From Takakia lepidozioides (taxonomy: Eukaryota; Streptophyta; Takakiopsida; Takakiales; Takakiaceae), in NCBI GenBank assembly GCA_030704615.1, contig CM060732.1, positions 78,661,053-78,725,052 of the forward strand: 64,000 bases of DNA, written 5' to 3'. Positions 32,394-43,300 of the stretch are shown piece after piece; position 1 is the first letter of the stretch, and every line of letters begins with the position of its first letter. Both the position numbers and the translations under genes were made by a program. A model generated the notes under the pieces. It was not told the DNA's origin. It worked only from the letters and a program-made list of their open reading frames with translations, and did no database searches.

Positions 32394-35300
32394 TTGAGGG
32401 AGCCAGTCAAAGGCTACTAGAACACCAGATACAAAGACTACCCGAGCTAATGATAAGGGCGGGAATACTTTCCAGCCGAGTCTCATTAATTGGTCGTAAC
32501 GATATCGTGGAATGCTGCACGGACCCGTATATATACAAACGGAAAGAAAAGAACCTTGATACTAAACCGGATAGGACCCGGAATCACCTGGAAAATAGGA
32601 ATATCTGGGATGGGCAGCCGACCTCCTGGAAAAGGCAATGTACATGGACTAGGAGAGTAGGGGCGCAGCTCCGTGGCCCGCTCGGGCCCGAGAATAGGTA
32701 TCCACTCCCTTCTCAAGGAACCGTACGTGACACTCTCGCGTCATACGGCTCCGTTCCGGAAATCTTGAGTCTCATCCCCCGCCGCGCCTAGGTCTTCGAA
32801 CCCCTAGGGCCTCGCATGGATGTCTCGGTGTTGATTGGCACGGAGTGGGAAAAAATATATATTTATTATTCGACTTCCTCTCGGAATCACTGTGATGTTA
32901 CCGAAATAATCCAAATGTTAGGCCAACTTGCGTACATGGTGTATTTGCACCGGGGCCTCCTCCCCCCTAACCGCGCAACGGTTTAGACTGATCACGCTTT
33001 GTCACATATCGTATGTACAACTGATTCAAGGTTTTGTACGCGTCCTCCTTGTTCAGATCTTTCCCCGTCAGGAACTCCAGTCTAAGCGTCCTAAGCTCCA
33101 TGCTGGTGGGAAACTTGGCAAGGGTCCCACCTTCTCCGTTGACTATATGTAAATCTCTGGAGTACTTGAGGATTTTATTTACGCGCCGAAGATTTATGCT
33201 TGTTGGCAAGGGTAAATATAGCGGACCAGCGAATCTGGTAGTCGACAATGGTTCGGACCTGATAAAGGTTGTCGCAACATCTATAGCTATAGTAGGACAG
33301 AAAACCTCTTGCGACGCTCGCGAACCAATTGACGATGTCTTCGTCGCTGACGTTCGTCAAGCGGGCCACGTGGGTTGGACGGGCCTTCCTCTGGTTAATC
33401 ATACCTCGGTCCCGAAGCCTTTGGAGTATCTTCTTCGTAGGCGCCAGGATCTGTAAGGGCGCAGCTTTCTTTTAAAAAATCAATATTTTTTCTTCTTTTT
33501 TTATATCTTCTTTTTGCTGGCCCTCCAGACCTTCCGACGCTCTGGGAGTCTCCAATGAAGACATCCGGACGCTCAACGATTCGTCCAATCGTGAGACTGC
33601 TTGTTGAACGTCTGATGGCACGTTACTCCAACCTGGGCTATGCAGGATCTCTCCTAATCTTTGCTGTATGTCCTTGGCGGTCTCCCGTAAGACGCTTACT
33701 TGGGGGCTGACTCCTGCTTTTTTCGAAGTCTCCGCTAGTAGAAGCCTCACGTCCTGTAGACTCCCTGTTTCTCTTTTCCCCCTCGTCGGCTGTCGGACCG
33801 GGAGACTCTTCTCTGGGTCTTTTGACTTGGAATGGATGGCGGGGCATCGGTGGGGAGCTGTGAGATGGATACGGTGCTTTACTCTCCGACGCTTCTCCAG
33901 TTCCCGCGATAATCTACGGGGAGTCTTCGAAGCCGGGACTCCCCGAATAACCGTACTGGGGACTTCTACCGTCCCTGCAGCTATGTGAGTGAATCTTGCA
34001 GAGCCTACCTCAAGGTTCAGGTCGGATTGCAGGAAGTGGGTGATACGGTCTCTTAGTTTTTTTATCAACTCCATCCACGGGGCCTACGATTCCCGATAGG
34101 AAGTCATCGGCATATCGGACGTAACGGATCCTAATGAAGTCCGGTTCATTGAAGTCCACAGAGGAGGTTAGCCCCTGCCTACGGGCTAGGCGTCTACATC
34201 CCGACCCGATAGCTAGTCTCGTTTCCTCGTCCAGCTCCATCAGGCGACGGTGGCTCCGACTTTCGATCTTCGGTTTTTCTATCGGAGCCTTCGGAGAAAA
34301 AAAATAAAACTTTTTTTTTCTTTTCGTGCTCTTGTCGGATCTTCTATATCTCCTGATCGAGCTTGTGTGTAGATAGATGTTGCATAGTAGGGGTGATAGT
34401 AAACAGCCTTGTGGAACCCGTAGTAAGGGCCACCCTTCTCACCTCCTACAAGTCCGGCGGAAAATAGTTGGTGAATGAGGTCAAAGAATCTTGGATCGTT
34501 TATCTCCTCCTTCGAGATTGAGATGAGTCGATGTCGGTCAATGGTATCGAAACATTTTCTGATGTCAAATCCTAAAAACCAAGAGGTTCCAGCCCACTTT
34601 TTCTTGATCTGTCTCAGAGCCGAGTGGAGTGGCGGCCTCGACCCGGGCGGAATCCATGCGATGTGTCTAGGAACTGGGGCTCGTAAATGGATTCGGGTAC
34701 CGTCCTGATCACCTCTTGAATGATCTTGTCTCTCGGCGCTACTACTGTGATCGGCCTGAACTCAGGGGCGAAGCCCTTCGACCCTTCGTTCGCTCCGCGA
34801 GCGAAGCCCTTCGGCCTTCGGTTTTATTCTCGCGAGCTTTACGTTTCCTTGCGCGGAGCAGGGAAAAAAAAATATTTTTTTTCTCCGCCGGGGCTTGGTT
34901 TGGACTTGATTCGCTCATAGGACGCCAGTAGTTGTCTATTGTCCGCAATAGTTCCGAGTACATGGGTGCGCTTCGCGCTCCGTCGTCTCAGTGACTCAGG
35001 CTCGCTTCGCTCGCCTCTCGGACTGATGTCTACCATCGCCGGTGAGTCTCTCCCAGAACCAGAATGATTATCCCTGTTCGATGGGTTTACATCCATCCCT
35101 GGATATCGGGTACCGTTTCCTTCCCCGCCATCCCTGTAGCTGTCACCTGTAATCCGCGCAGGTGTGTCCGCACCCCCTGGATGAGACGAGAAGTCTTTTC
35201 TCGGAGCAACCCTCCCTGGTTCCAGACCTAGGAGCGCACTTTCCCGTATGAGCATTCGGTACACGTATAGGTCTGGGGAGGAGTTACGAGGTACCCACTT

Positions 35301-37004
35301 AGGATATCCCCCTAATCTTGGATAGGTCGTCCGATGGGTTCGCGGTTCGTTTGCTGTGCTCACACACCAGGCTACCCCTCTCCGAAAGCTTCGCGGGACC
35401 TACTAGTCTTCGGATCGCCCGGAGGGGTTTACTGCACAAGGCCCTTGAGGGGACACTGGCTCCTGCAGAGGGCTGAAGCCCAACGAGTGTCAGATGCAAA
35501 GCTCCGCACCTCATTAAGATCATATTAGCATATTCCCCTGGAAGAGAAGGAGCAAAACCCATTGGAGAATATTCTACATTATAGCCCGCGACCGATTCAG
35601 CTTCTGCTTCTGGTAGATCAAAAGGAGCTCGATTAGTTTCTGCTGGACGGGAAATAAAAGACGTAATAAATACAGGAAACGAGGGAATGCCAAACCATAT
35701 CTGCTTTTGCGCTATCACAATCTCACTGAAATTACGAGAACCTACACGGATTGGTACAGTAATAATAATAGGACCGATAGAAACTTCATAAGAAACCATT
35801 TGAGCTGCGGATCGTAATGCTCCTGAAAAAGCATATTTGGGATTACTAGACCGACCCGCCGTAATGATCCCATAAACACCTGGAGAAGATATAGCGAATG
35901 GATGAAGTATACCTACATTTGGATCTGGCGATACCATACCATAATCAGAAGTAGGGGTCGGGGATTTCCCCGCCCTCCGAACCATACGTGGCAGTTTCCC
36001 GTCATACAGCTCTCCGCCACTGATTCATCGAAGCGCGTCAAAAAAAAATATATATAAATATTTTTTTTTGACGCGCTTAACCAGGTTTGTCTCGGATGAG
36101 GTCGTAGCAGCTTTTGAGTGTCTGCTATGACCAACCGGTCCTCTCGAGGGAGTTGAAGCGTGACTGGCTTCGTCACATCTGTGACGAGGGAAGGGCCACG
36201 CCCCCTACCATCGAATCATGACTGCCGCCCTTCAGTACCTGGCTTGGTTGGTTTTCCTACTCACTTGCTACAGCGACTCCGTCGACCTCCCCCCCAGAGA
36301 GTAGGCCGATCCCGTGATTGCGTCTTCGACTTTTTCCACCTGTGTGTTGAGGTAAGATGTCCGCATAGTCTTATTCTCCTACTGAGAATGCCCGAAAAGA
36401 AAAAATATATTTTTTTTCCGTCTTCGGTCTCTGTTATACCTACCAGAAGAACCGATTACGGGACCAAGTCGTTACCCGCTGGCTTGGCGAATGCTGTCGT
36501 TCAGCAGCTACGTGATTCGGATTCGTCAGCCTCATCAACCCCAACGGTATCTCCCGAGCCGTCCTTGGAGATACGGGTCTCCTGTGACTCGGTTTCCCAG
36601 ATGCTTTTCCACGCGCATCGCGGCAACGCTACCTCTGGGTGATTTACTCCATTGACGCAGACTGGAGATCAGGCACCGGGACATGCCCCGTAGCGACGAA
36701 GGCGCCTTGCACGGCGCAGTGTAACAGCCCGAGCAACCGAACTTAACATAAATGTAATTACTGGAGCCATTATGGGAATAAATAAATTAGCACTACTCGG
36801 TAAAAATAGGTTCTTTATCATTAATTTCAAACCATCTGCTAGAGGTTGTAACAATCCAAACAATCCCACTACATTAGGACCCTTTCTACGTTGCATAGAA
36901 GCCATTACTTTACGTTCAGCTAAAACTAAAAAGGCTACTCCTAGTAAAAGGGGTATTATTATTCCAAGTATTTTCGCTAAAATACCGATGATATACAGTC
37001 TCAT
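32394..37004 (-). CDS. nad1: NADH dehydrogenase subunit 1 (nad1), three exons
   Basis: A membrane subunit of complex I at the quinone entrance. Exon 1 is 37004-36718 (287 nt: [38 protein letters not shown]). Exon 2 is 35950-35510 (441 nt, so the second intron falls at exactly nt 728: [52 protein letters not shown]). Exon 3 is 32651-32397 ([31 protein letters not shown], then [13 protein letters not shown] and VLVAFDWLP). Total 328 codons. No genomic stop follows WLP: the next codon is CAA (32394-32396), which editing would turn into UAA. One C is missing in a CCC run near 32,515. Several R-for-W, P-for-L and S-for-F codons need editing. Confidence 0.9.
32652..35509 (-). other. Group II intron at nad1 nt 728, host of matR
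   Basis: It starts GTGCGGAGCTTTGC right after exon 2 and has domain V at about 32,712-32,752 (GAGCCGTATGA...ACGTACGGTTC). Its first 250 nt (35,509-35,090) resemble the 5' part of the nad4 intron (62,634-62,210) over long stretches, including the segment translated as [12 protein letters not shown]. The two introns are thus paralogous. The 3' end reads CTACTCTCC before the exon, a form shared with the nad4 intron. Confidence 0.8.
32967..34760 (-). pseudogene. matR: Maturase R (matR), frameshifted
   Basis: The intron-encoded splicing factor of the nad1 nt-728 intron. From 5' to 3': RT segment with [17 protein letters not shown] (about 34,560), the catalytic [15 protein letters not shown] (about 34,130), then [20 protein letters not shown] (from 34,040), [37 protein letters not shown], and domain [41 protein letters not shown] (33,370-33,190) and [16 protein letters not shown]. 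At least three frame changes (near 34,030, 33,470 and 33,180) split it, and an A/T palindrome-like tract sits near 34,295-34,330. The family and order are certain; functionality of this copy is doubtful. Confidence 0.85.
35951..36717 (-). other. Group II intron at nad1 nt 287
   Basis: It lies between exon 1 (ending nt 287) and exon 2. Domain V is clear at about 35,974-36,013 (GAGCTGTATGACGGGAAACT...ACGTATGGTTC) and the intron ends CCCCTAC. It contains a perfect palindrome at 36,031-36,078 and an A/T-cored element near 36,398-36,430. No maturase frame is seen. The 5' end reads GCGCC instead of GTGYG. Confidence 0.75.
36031..36078. repeat. Perfect AT-core palindrome with GC arms
   Basis: AAGCGCGTCAAAAAAAAA at the left is matched by its reverse complement at the right (ending TGACGCGCTT), around a TATATATAAAT centre. 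It is the clearest member of a family of hairpin elements found throughout the mitochondrial part. Confidence 0.9.
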
Positions 37005-37111
37005 TTTGTTGGCTTTTTTTCTATCTCGTTCCATACGAAAAGCTACGAAAAAGAAAATATATATATATTTCTTTTTTCCGCCAGCTTTGGAGAAACCTGG
37101 GTTGTGGACCA

Positions 37112-38716
37112 CAGACTAACGGGGTGGGGCTACCTCACGGGTGATTAGAAGAGAAGGTAAACCCCTTGAAGTAGTCTGAAGAATGATGGCCCCGAAAGTT
37201 TTAAAATTTAAGAAGAATTCTGGACGTGACATGTTATTGGCTATGGCCGGAGAACAGACACCCACCTGCGGCAAAAAAAATATATATATATATATTTTTT
37301 TGGCCGCAGGTTTACTTTACGGCGAAGAAAGGCTCCTTGTCTTTAGGCATCGACAAAACGCTGGCGCGAGAAGAATGCATTGCTTTATTTTCTGATTATT
37401 AGTGCAATCAGAGAACGGGCTAAGCCTTTAAGAAGCTTTGATTCGAATCGGGACTGATTCGAGCTTGTAGAATGAACCGGGCCGCAGGGCGCAGCCTATT
37501 TTTTTATTGATTCGCGAAACAAAGAAGAGAAATATATTTTTTTTGCTGCGCCCTTTGTTCGCAAATCCAACGAAGTGCTACGCACCTTTCCGAGATCCAT
37601 ACGTATAAGCATTTCCCAGAATTCATAAAGTAGTTTTATTGTTTAGTGCGTGTAGCCCACTCCGATATGTATGTACGCTTTACATAATGGCGCTTCTTAC
37701 GAGCGGGGCAGTCCGGACCAGACGGAGGAGAGGCAGGGAGGGGGGGGGTGCGCGGGTTCTCACATGAGCCGCGCACCCCCCGCGTAATAGACGAGGAAGG
37801 CCGCAGGTCTATATTTTTTATTCGGTTCCCACAGGGAGGAAATGTTATTGGTATACCATCAGCACGAGGGCCTCTCCAGGGCGCAGCGCAGGCACTAGCC
37901 TGGGCAAGCTGCTGGCGTAGGGCAAGCACGCGCGTGCCGCGCGGCGTTGGTCAACTTATTCGCTTTTCCTATGCAATTTCCACGGTTGCTTCTAAGCAGC
38001 TACGGTTTCACTCGTTCCACTGCTGTTGGAAGGAAACCAGGCTGTCTGTTCCGAAAAACAAGCGTTTAGTTTATGGGGCACCAACATATTTTTTTTTTCA
38101 GCGACAAGAGTTATTTTCCGGAAGCCTTATTTATATGGTTTCCGGATTGACGTCACGATGTCCCGTGCCATAGGTCCCAGGCTTTCTCTCGGAGTAATTG
38201 AGTCATTGATAACCTTTGGGTCTACCGGAATATTTGCCTCGTGACATGACTGGGTATACCTGTGACATGCGTGACGATTTAATTCCGTCTGGCCCGCTTT
38301 CGACGCTGCGTAGGCGGCGATCACGATTACTGCAGGTACAACTGCTTCGATCGATCGAAGTAGCTTCACCAAGATTACCTATGCAACCAACTACGTAACG
38401 TAATAATATCCCACTTTGTCATAAAAAAAATTTTTTATTTCATAATTCTTCGGAATTGACCAAAACGAAAAGGATATTGCTATAACCTCAAAAATTCTAC
38501 GGAATGATATTAACCATAATACCTTCCAAAAAGTACTAAGATCCATAATAAAATCTCTAGAACTAATCACGAATACCACCACGATTACATAGAGGCATGA
38601 TTACGTAAAAGCAACAGCCCCGTTCTTAAAAAAAGACCATACTAATTTGAGTTCTATCTTTAGATAAAGTAGGATTGGGTTGGTAAAAAACTGTTTCAGA
38701 TTTTTTTCTCCCTTCT
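37112..38716. other. Mitochondrial intergenic region between nad1 and cox3
   Basis: About 1.6 kb without a recognised gene. It holds palindromes near 37,264 and 37,500-37,540 and a C/G-rich run near 37,740-37,790. The minus-strand open frame at 38,372-38,127 (YTQSCHEANIPVDPKVINDS and onward) looks protein-like, but I cannot assign it. The last part, 38,390-38,620, is A/T-rich. Confidence 0.4.
37264..37311. repeat. AT-core palindrome with GC arms
   Basis: ACCTGCGGC (37264-37272) pairs with GCCGCAGGT (37303-37311) around an A-run, alternating TA and a T-run. Same design as the element at 36,031. GCCGCAGG-type words also recur outside palindromes in this mitochondrial DNA. Confidence 0.9.
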
Positions 38717-40362
38717 TTGATTACCTCCCCGCCGATAAATAGGTACGGATGAAAATGACCGAACCACGTCGACGAAATGCCGGTACCGAGCAGCTGCTTC
38801 GAAGCCAAAGTGATGCGTTTGGGTGAAATGCCCCAGATATTGACGAATACCACGTATTATTGAGAAAATGGTACCTATAATGACATGAAAACCATGGAAC
38901 CCTGTGGCTGAGAGAGAGGTAGAACCATGAATACCATCGGGAATCGTGAAAGGTGCTTCTACATATTCCATTCCTTGAAACCCAGTGGGGACTGGAGCCG
39001 GCGAAATGTTAGGGTCGAGAGTTACTTCATAGAGCCGTACAACTTGGTTGCCGTTTACTCGTATGGCATAGTAAAGTGCTCTCCGAACCGTGCGAGGTAG
39101 TTACCTATCACACGGCTCACCAACCTGATCTTTTACCACGTCTCCATAGGGCACGTAGTCGTTTGTTCCATTGTCAAAGCCTTGGGCTTAATTCCATCCG
39201 GACATAAAGTCAGATTTCCCGTGTCAATCAGGTAAAGTCCATGAATGAAAATCATTTCTGTACATTGATTTAGACTCCTTCTCGCTTTGCCCTTATACGA
39301 ATAAGATCGAGTCAAGTGTTTACTGTTGCCAGCTCTGCTTCGAGTAGGCGGATACTACGAGTCCTCCGTCCCGGATATCCAGATCGTGGCTATCTGGTTC
39401 ACCGGTACTACCAAGGTACTCTTATACTTACGTGAAAACACATAAGATTTCCAACTAATAGTGCTAGTTCGAACGAAAAAGCAGCCGTGCTTCCAGTGTT
39501 TTTGTTTCATACCGAAGTTGGGACCTCCTCCTGCTCCGCCACAGGCAGGCTACCATTCTGCCGTGGAGGAGGTAGCGCTGTAATATTATTGATTGATCAA
39601 TAACCTGACCGAACACGCTCGAGTTAGTGTCTCATCCACACCTCACATTCATGAATGACCCATTCGGCTATATTTCGAAGACACGGTCGAAAAAGTTCTC
39701 TAGAGTTGGTCAACCACCCTGTCCTTTCCTTCTGCAACATGCTATTGTCCCGGTTCGTTAAAATGGTAAGTTGCATCCGTCTCATTGCGAGCATCAGCAA
39801 TGGTATGATTACCAGAGGTAATCAGACAGTTTCCTTGGTAATCTGACGGTCGCCCGGTAGCTGCTGAAGCGTAAACAGCTTGCTTTTTAAATCCAGCTAA
39901 TATAGCATGATGAGCCCAAGTTACGGCAGCTCCAGATGGAAGTGGAATAAGGGTATTTAGAAAAGGAATTCCCCAAGGATTTGACACATCAATTCCTTTG
40001 GGAGGCCGAATAGCTCCAATCTCTACCGTAGGTGCCGAAGGAGAATGAGAAGGAGCCCGAGAGAAAGCTAAAGGAAACATGACTTCAGACACGATGAACA
40101 AAATCATACCATAGCGAAGTCCTAATTGGACCACAAATGTATGATGTCCTTCGTAAGTGGATTCACGTATAACATCGCGCCGCCGTACAAACATAGTATA
40201 TAAGATCATTCCCAAGCCTAAACTAGGAAGTGTTCCACCTCCCGTAGGAGGGTGCATGTACGTAACACCACCAATGGTGCTTGCCAAAGCTCCAAGTGGA
40301 CCCGGAAGAGGCCATGGACTTGGATCTACTGAATGATAAGGATGCTTTTGAGAGACACTCGT
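38717..40362 (-). CDS. cox3: Cytochrome c oxidase subunit 3 (cox3), two exons, ACG start
   Basis: A core subunit of complex IV. The start codon is ACG at 40362-40360, followed by [20 protein letters not shown]; editing makes AUG. Exon 1 is 40362-39856 (507 nt: [54 protein letters not shown]). Exon 2 is 39007-38720 (288 nt: [63 protein letters not shown]). Together 265 codons, the canonical length. The next codon is CAA (38719-38717), which becomes the stop only if edited to UAA. Many S/P/R codons replace F/L/W. No indel was found. The reading frame is continuous with that of cox2 upstream. Confidence 0.9.
39008..39855 (-). other. Group II intron in cox3 after codon 169
   Basis: It starts GGGCGACCGTC and ends CCCTAAC. 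Domain V is at about 39,083-39,119 (GAGCCGTGTGATAGGTAACT...GCACGGTTC). A stretch near 39,595-39,750 resembles the nad9 intron near 27,085-27,240, suggesting a common intron ancestor. No maturase frame is present. Confidence 0.75.
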
Positions 40363-40383
40363 AATTGGTCCTGTGTTTGCTTT

Positions 40384-43300
40384 TTGGTCTAATTTATTGG
40401 ATACCCGAGAAACATAATCATCCGAAGAAACGGCTTCTACAACGATAGATAGGGGTCGGGAGAAATCTCTGCCCCCTGCCCTCCAAACAGTATGGGAGCC
40501 TTTCAGCTCGTACTGCTCACCCTCCTAGATCTTAACCTTGGACCTTGCGGCGGTAACCTCCTCCACAATAGTTACAGCTTCCGGTATCTCCATGTCCGCG
40601 GCCTACGGGTCACCGTTGGCGGCGTCGTGTTGTTGTCTACGCAAAGGTATCTGCTTACGCGGTTTCATGCCCAGCCACTGGTCGTCATAGGAGGTGACAT
40701 CCCCCGAGCGAATCTTGGCTCTCACGTCTCTAATCTTTCTCAGATTACGCATCTCTACTTGATCAGATCCACAGATACGAATGGCGCACAATCAAAATAA
40801 CCCCGAGCGGGTCAACTTGGCGCCCCAACTCAGGTCCACGATCTTCTCCGGGAGCGCCAGTTGCTCAGGCTTAAACACGTTTATGGCTCTCGGCAGGCCC
40901 ACGTGTAATTCGAGCCTATTAAGTCTATATCCTTGGGGCCATCTGCATTCCTCTGTGGGGCCGGAATCCGCGCGAGCAGTCGGGGGAGATAGGCTCAAAG
41001 ATGGCCTCCAGGATTAGCCCTTCGGCTTTTTTTACGACGCTGCCGCCCCCGTTCCGATCTCGCCCGGCTTGGTTATTTCCACTCTACAAGCCGGTGTGAA
41101 GGATAACTGACTTTTGCTCAGCTCATCGCCTAAATGGGCGAACCTTTGTGGGTTTTTTTTCCATCCAGAGTATCCTTTACGGATCCCGGTGTCATATTTC
41201 CTGGGTTTCCCCGAATAGCCTCGTAACGGACAGCTAGAAACAAAGGATCGCTCAATATTTGGTCAATCTGCAGTATCTGCCGTCTTTGCCTTTGCAGGTC
41301 CTCACCTTTGTCGCTGTCGAGAGACGAACACGATCTGTCCAGTCCGGCTGGCGCGTAAAGTGGCGTACAGAACCGTTGAGAGCTCTTGTTTCTCGGTGGA
41401 GGAAAAGTACGATCTTGGACTGGCCCCCTTCGCATGACCTAAATAGGTCCGTGATACTATGAGGCCTCTGAACTCCCTCAGGACACTGTCATGGGGATGG
41501 TTGGCCCCGACTTCCATAGGTCCGAATTTGTTTTTACCTCCTAGTGAGAATTTAGGTCCTTGCGCGGGCGTCTGATCTTTCAGACTTGCTCTGTATGGAG
41601 TGCCCTGTGGTTCCTCGAGTGCCGCAGAAGCTAATGCCATCAACTGCGGGTTCGGCGCTATTGGCCTACTAACCACTCGCTCGCCGCTATATCCTGCTTG
41701 GGACGTCCGGTCCAGCTTCGGACGGGCTCCGCGTTTCGGGTTCGTTATCCTAACCATATCCTCTGCTTCACCGGGGAACCCTAATGGGGGCAGGCCCATC
41801 GATCCCCGGCTTTTCCCTACTGCTCTAGCCATGATATCGCTATGATAGCTCTTTGGGTAGCTCGCACCCAGGTTTGCCCCGTTCGAGGAGGTGCGACTGA
41901 GCCGGAGTGGGCTCAGCAGTCGGCCTATGTATTCGGGCGCACGCGTAAACGCATGATTAGTTCCACGAATTTCACTGCACTGACCATAGTGAACTCCTTC
42001 TCGTTCAATAAAAATGGAAGTCTGATTTAAACGACCAGGTACAGCATCACATTTTACACCTGAGGAAGGTACAGCCCGACTATGAAGTACATCAGCAGAT
42101 GTTATGATCATACGTAGATGAGTTTTTGCTGGTACAACCACTCGATTGTCCACTTCTAATAAACGTGATTGACCCAATTTCTGAGTCATCCTCTGGAATC
42201 ATATAACTATCAGAAGTTAGTGACTGTTCATCAGAACTGTTATAGTCTGAATACTCATAAGGTTGGGTCGACGGCCAGTCCTTGTTCCCAAGGGTCCATC
42301 CGCCTCCACCAAACTGTACTTGCAAGTTTCCCCGCAAACAGCTCTCCACGCCCATTAACACTCGAGGAGTATAATATTTAGGTCTTTCCCAAGTCTTTCA
42401 GGAATAAAACGTCATATACTCCCCACGGTGGATCTTCAGGTGGCGTTCCCCACAGACAGGGATCTGCTTCCCGTTCCATTGAGCCATGATCTTATTGAAA
42501 CCTTTCAAGGTCAAACCTTCAGCCTTCCTGATATGTCTCACATAACGTGCTTCCACATTCCTCCGTGGTTCCACAAACAAAACACGGATCGTCTAAGAAA
42601 ATGAAGTATGGGACCTCACTGCATAGCATAGTTAACCACGGAAAATGGATTCAATCCAGTTGTCTTTTGTTCGATGAGATTACCGTACCTCCGGGTTGGG
42701 CCCGGTTCTGGAAACAGAGCTTTAGTGGAGATTCTCCATTTTCTACACGGGGTGAGGACGGCCGGTAATCTTAAAATCCATAGGATTCTACGCATCATTT
42801 TTTTTTGTCTACGAAAGAGTAGTAATTCAGGAGACCTCAATTATCGCGTTATAGCGCCGAATTATTTCCTCCGGTTCCAGATGAATCCATTTGCTCATTC
42901 CTCGGGGTCTTTTTGCATTGCTAGCAAACTTTCGATTGACGAGGTTTAACGTGAGCTCATTTATAGGAGCTTCCGAGAAGATCCTACCGTAAGCGGGTCG
43001 GGCCTTATGTCCTTGCTCATTCCGTAGCAACAGGCTTTCCGCGTACTTTTGGTTCCTAGCACCTATTAATCAAGAAAATAACCTCTTTCCGCCGTGGCTA
43101 GGTGCTTCCGTTTCTCTAGCGTTTCTCTAGCTGGAGGGTTTGCTCCTTCAATTCCAGATTAGTAGTTCTTTGAGCCTTAGCCCTTCTCTTTTCTTCAGGC
43201 TGGCAATTTGATATAGTATCCGGGAGTATTCGGGGGTTGGTTTCGAGACCTTGCCAGGCGTACGAAGACTCGCCGCCGAGTTATTGATCCAGACGTCGAA

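Noticed and set aside
33472-33988. Plus-strand frames over matR
   Set aside because: Shadows of the minus-strand matR segment, which has extended family similarity.
38127-38372. Possible ribosomal protein frame upstream of cox3 exon 2
   Set aside because: Protein-like look only; no stretch could be matched to a named mitochondrial ribosomal protein with confidence.
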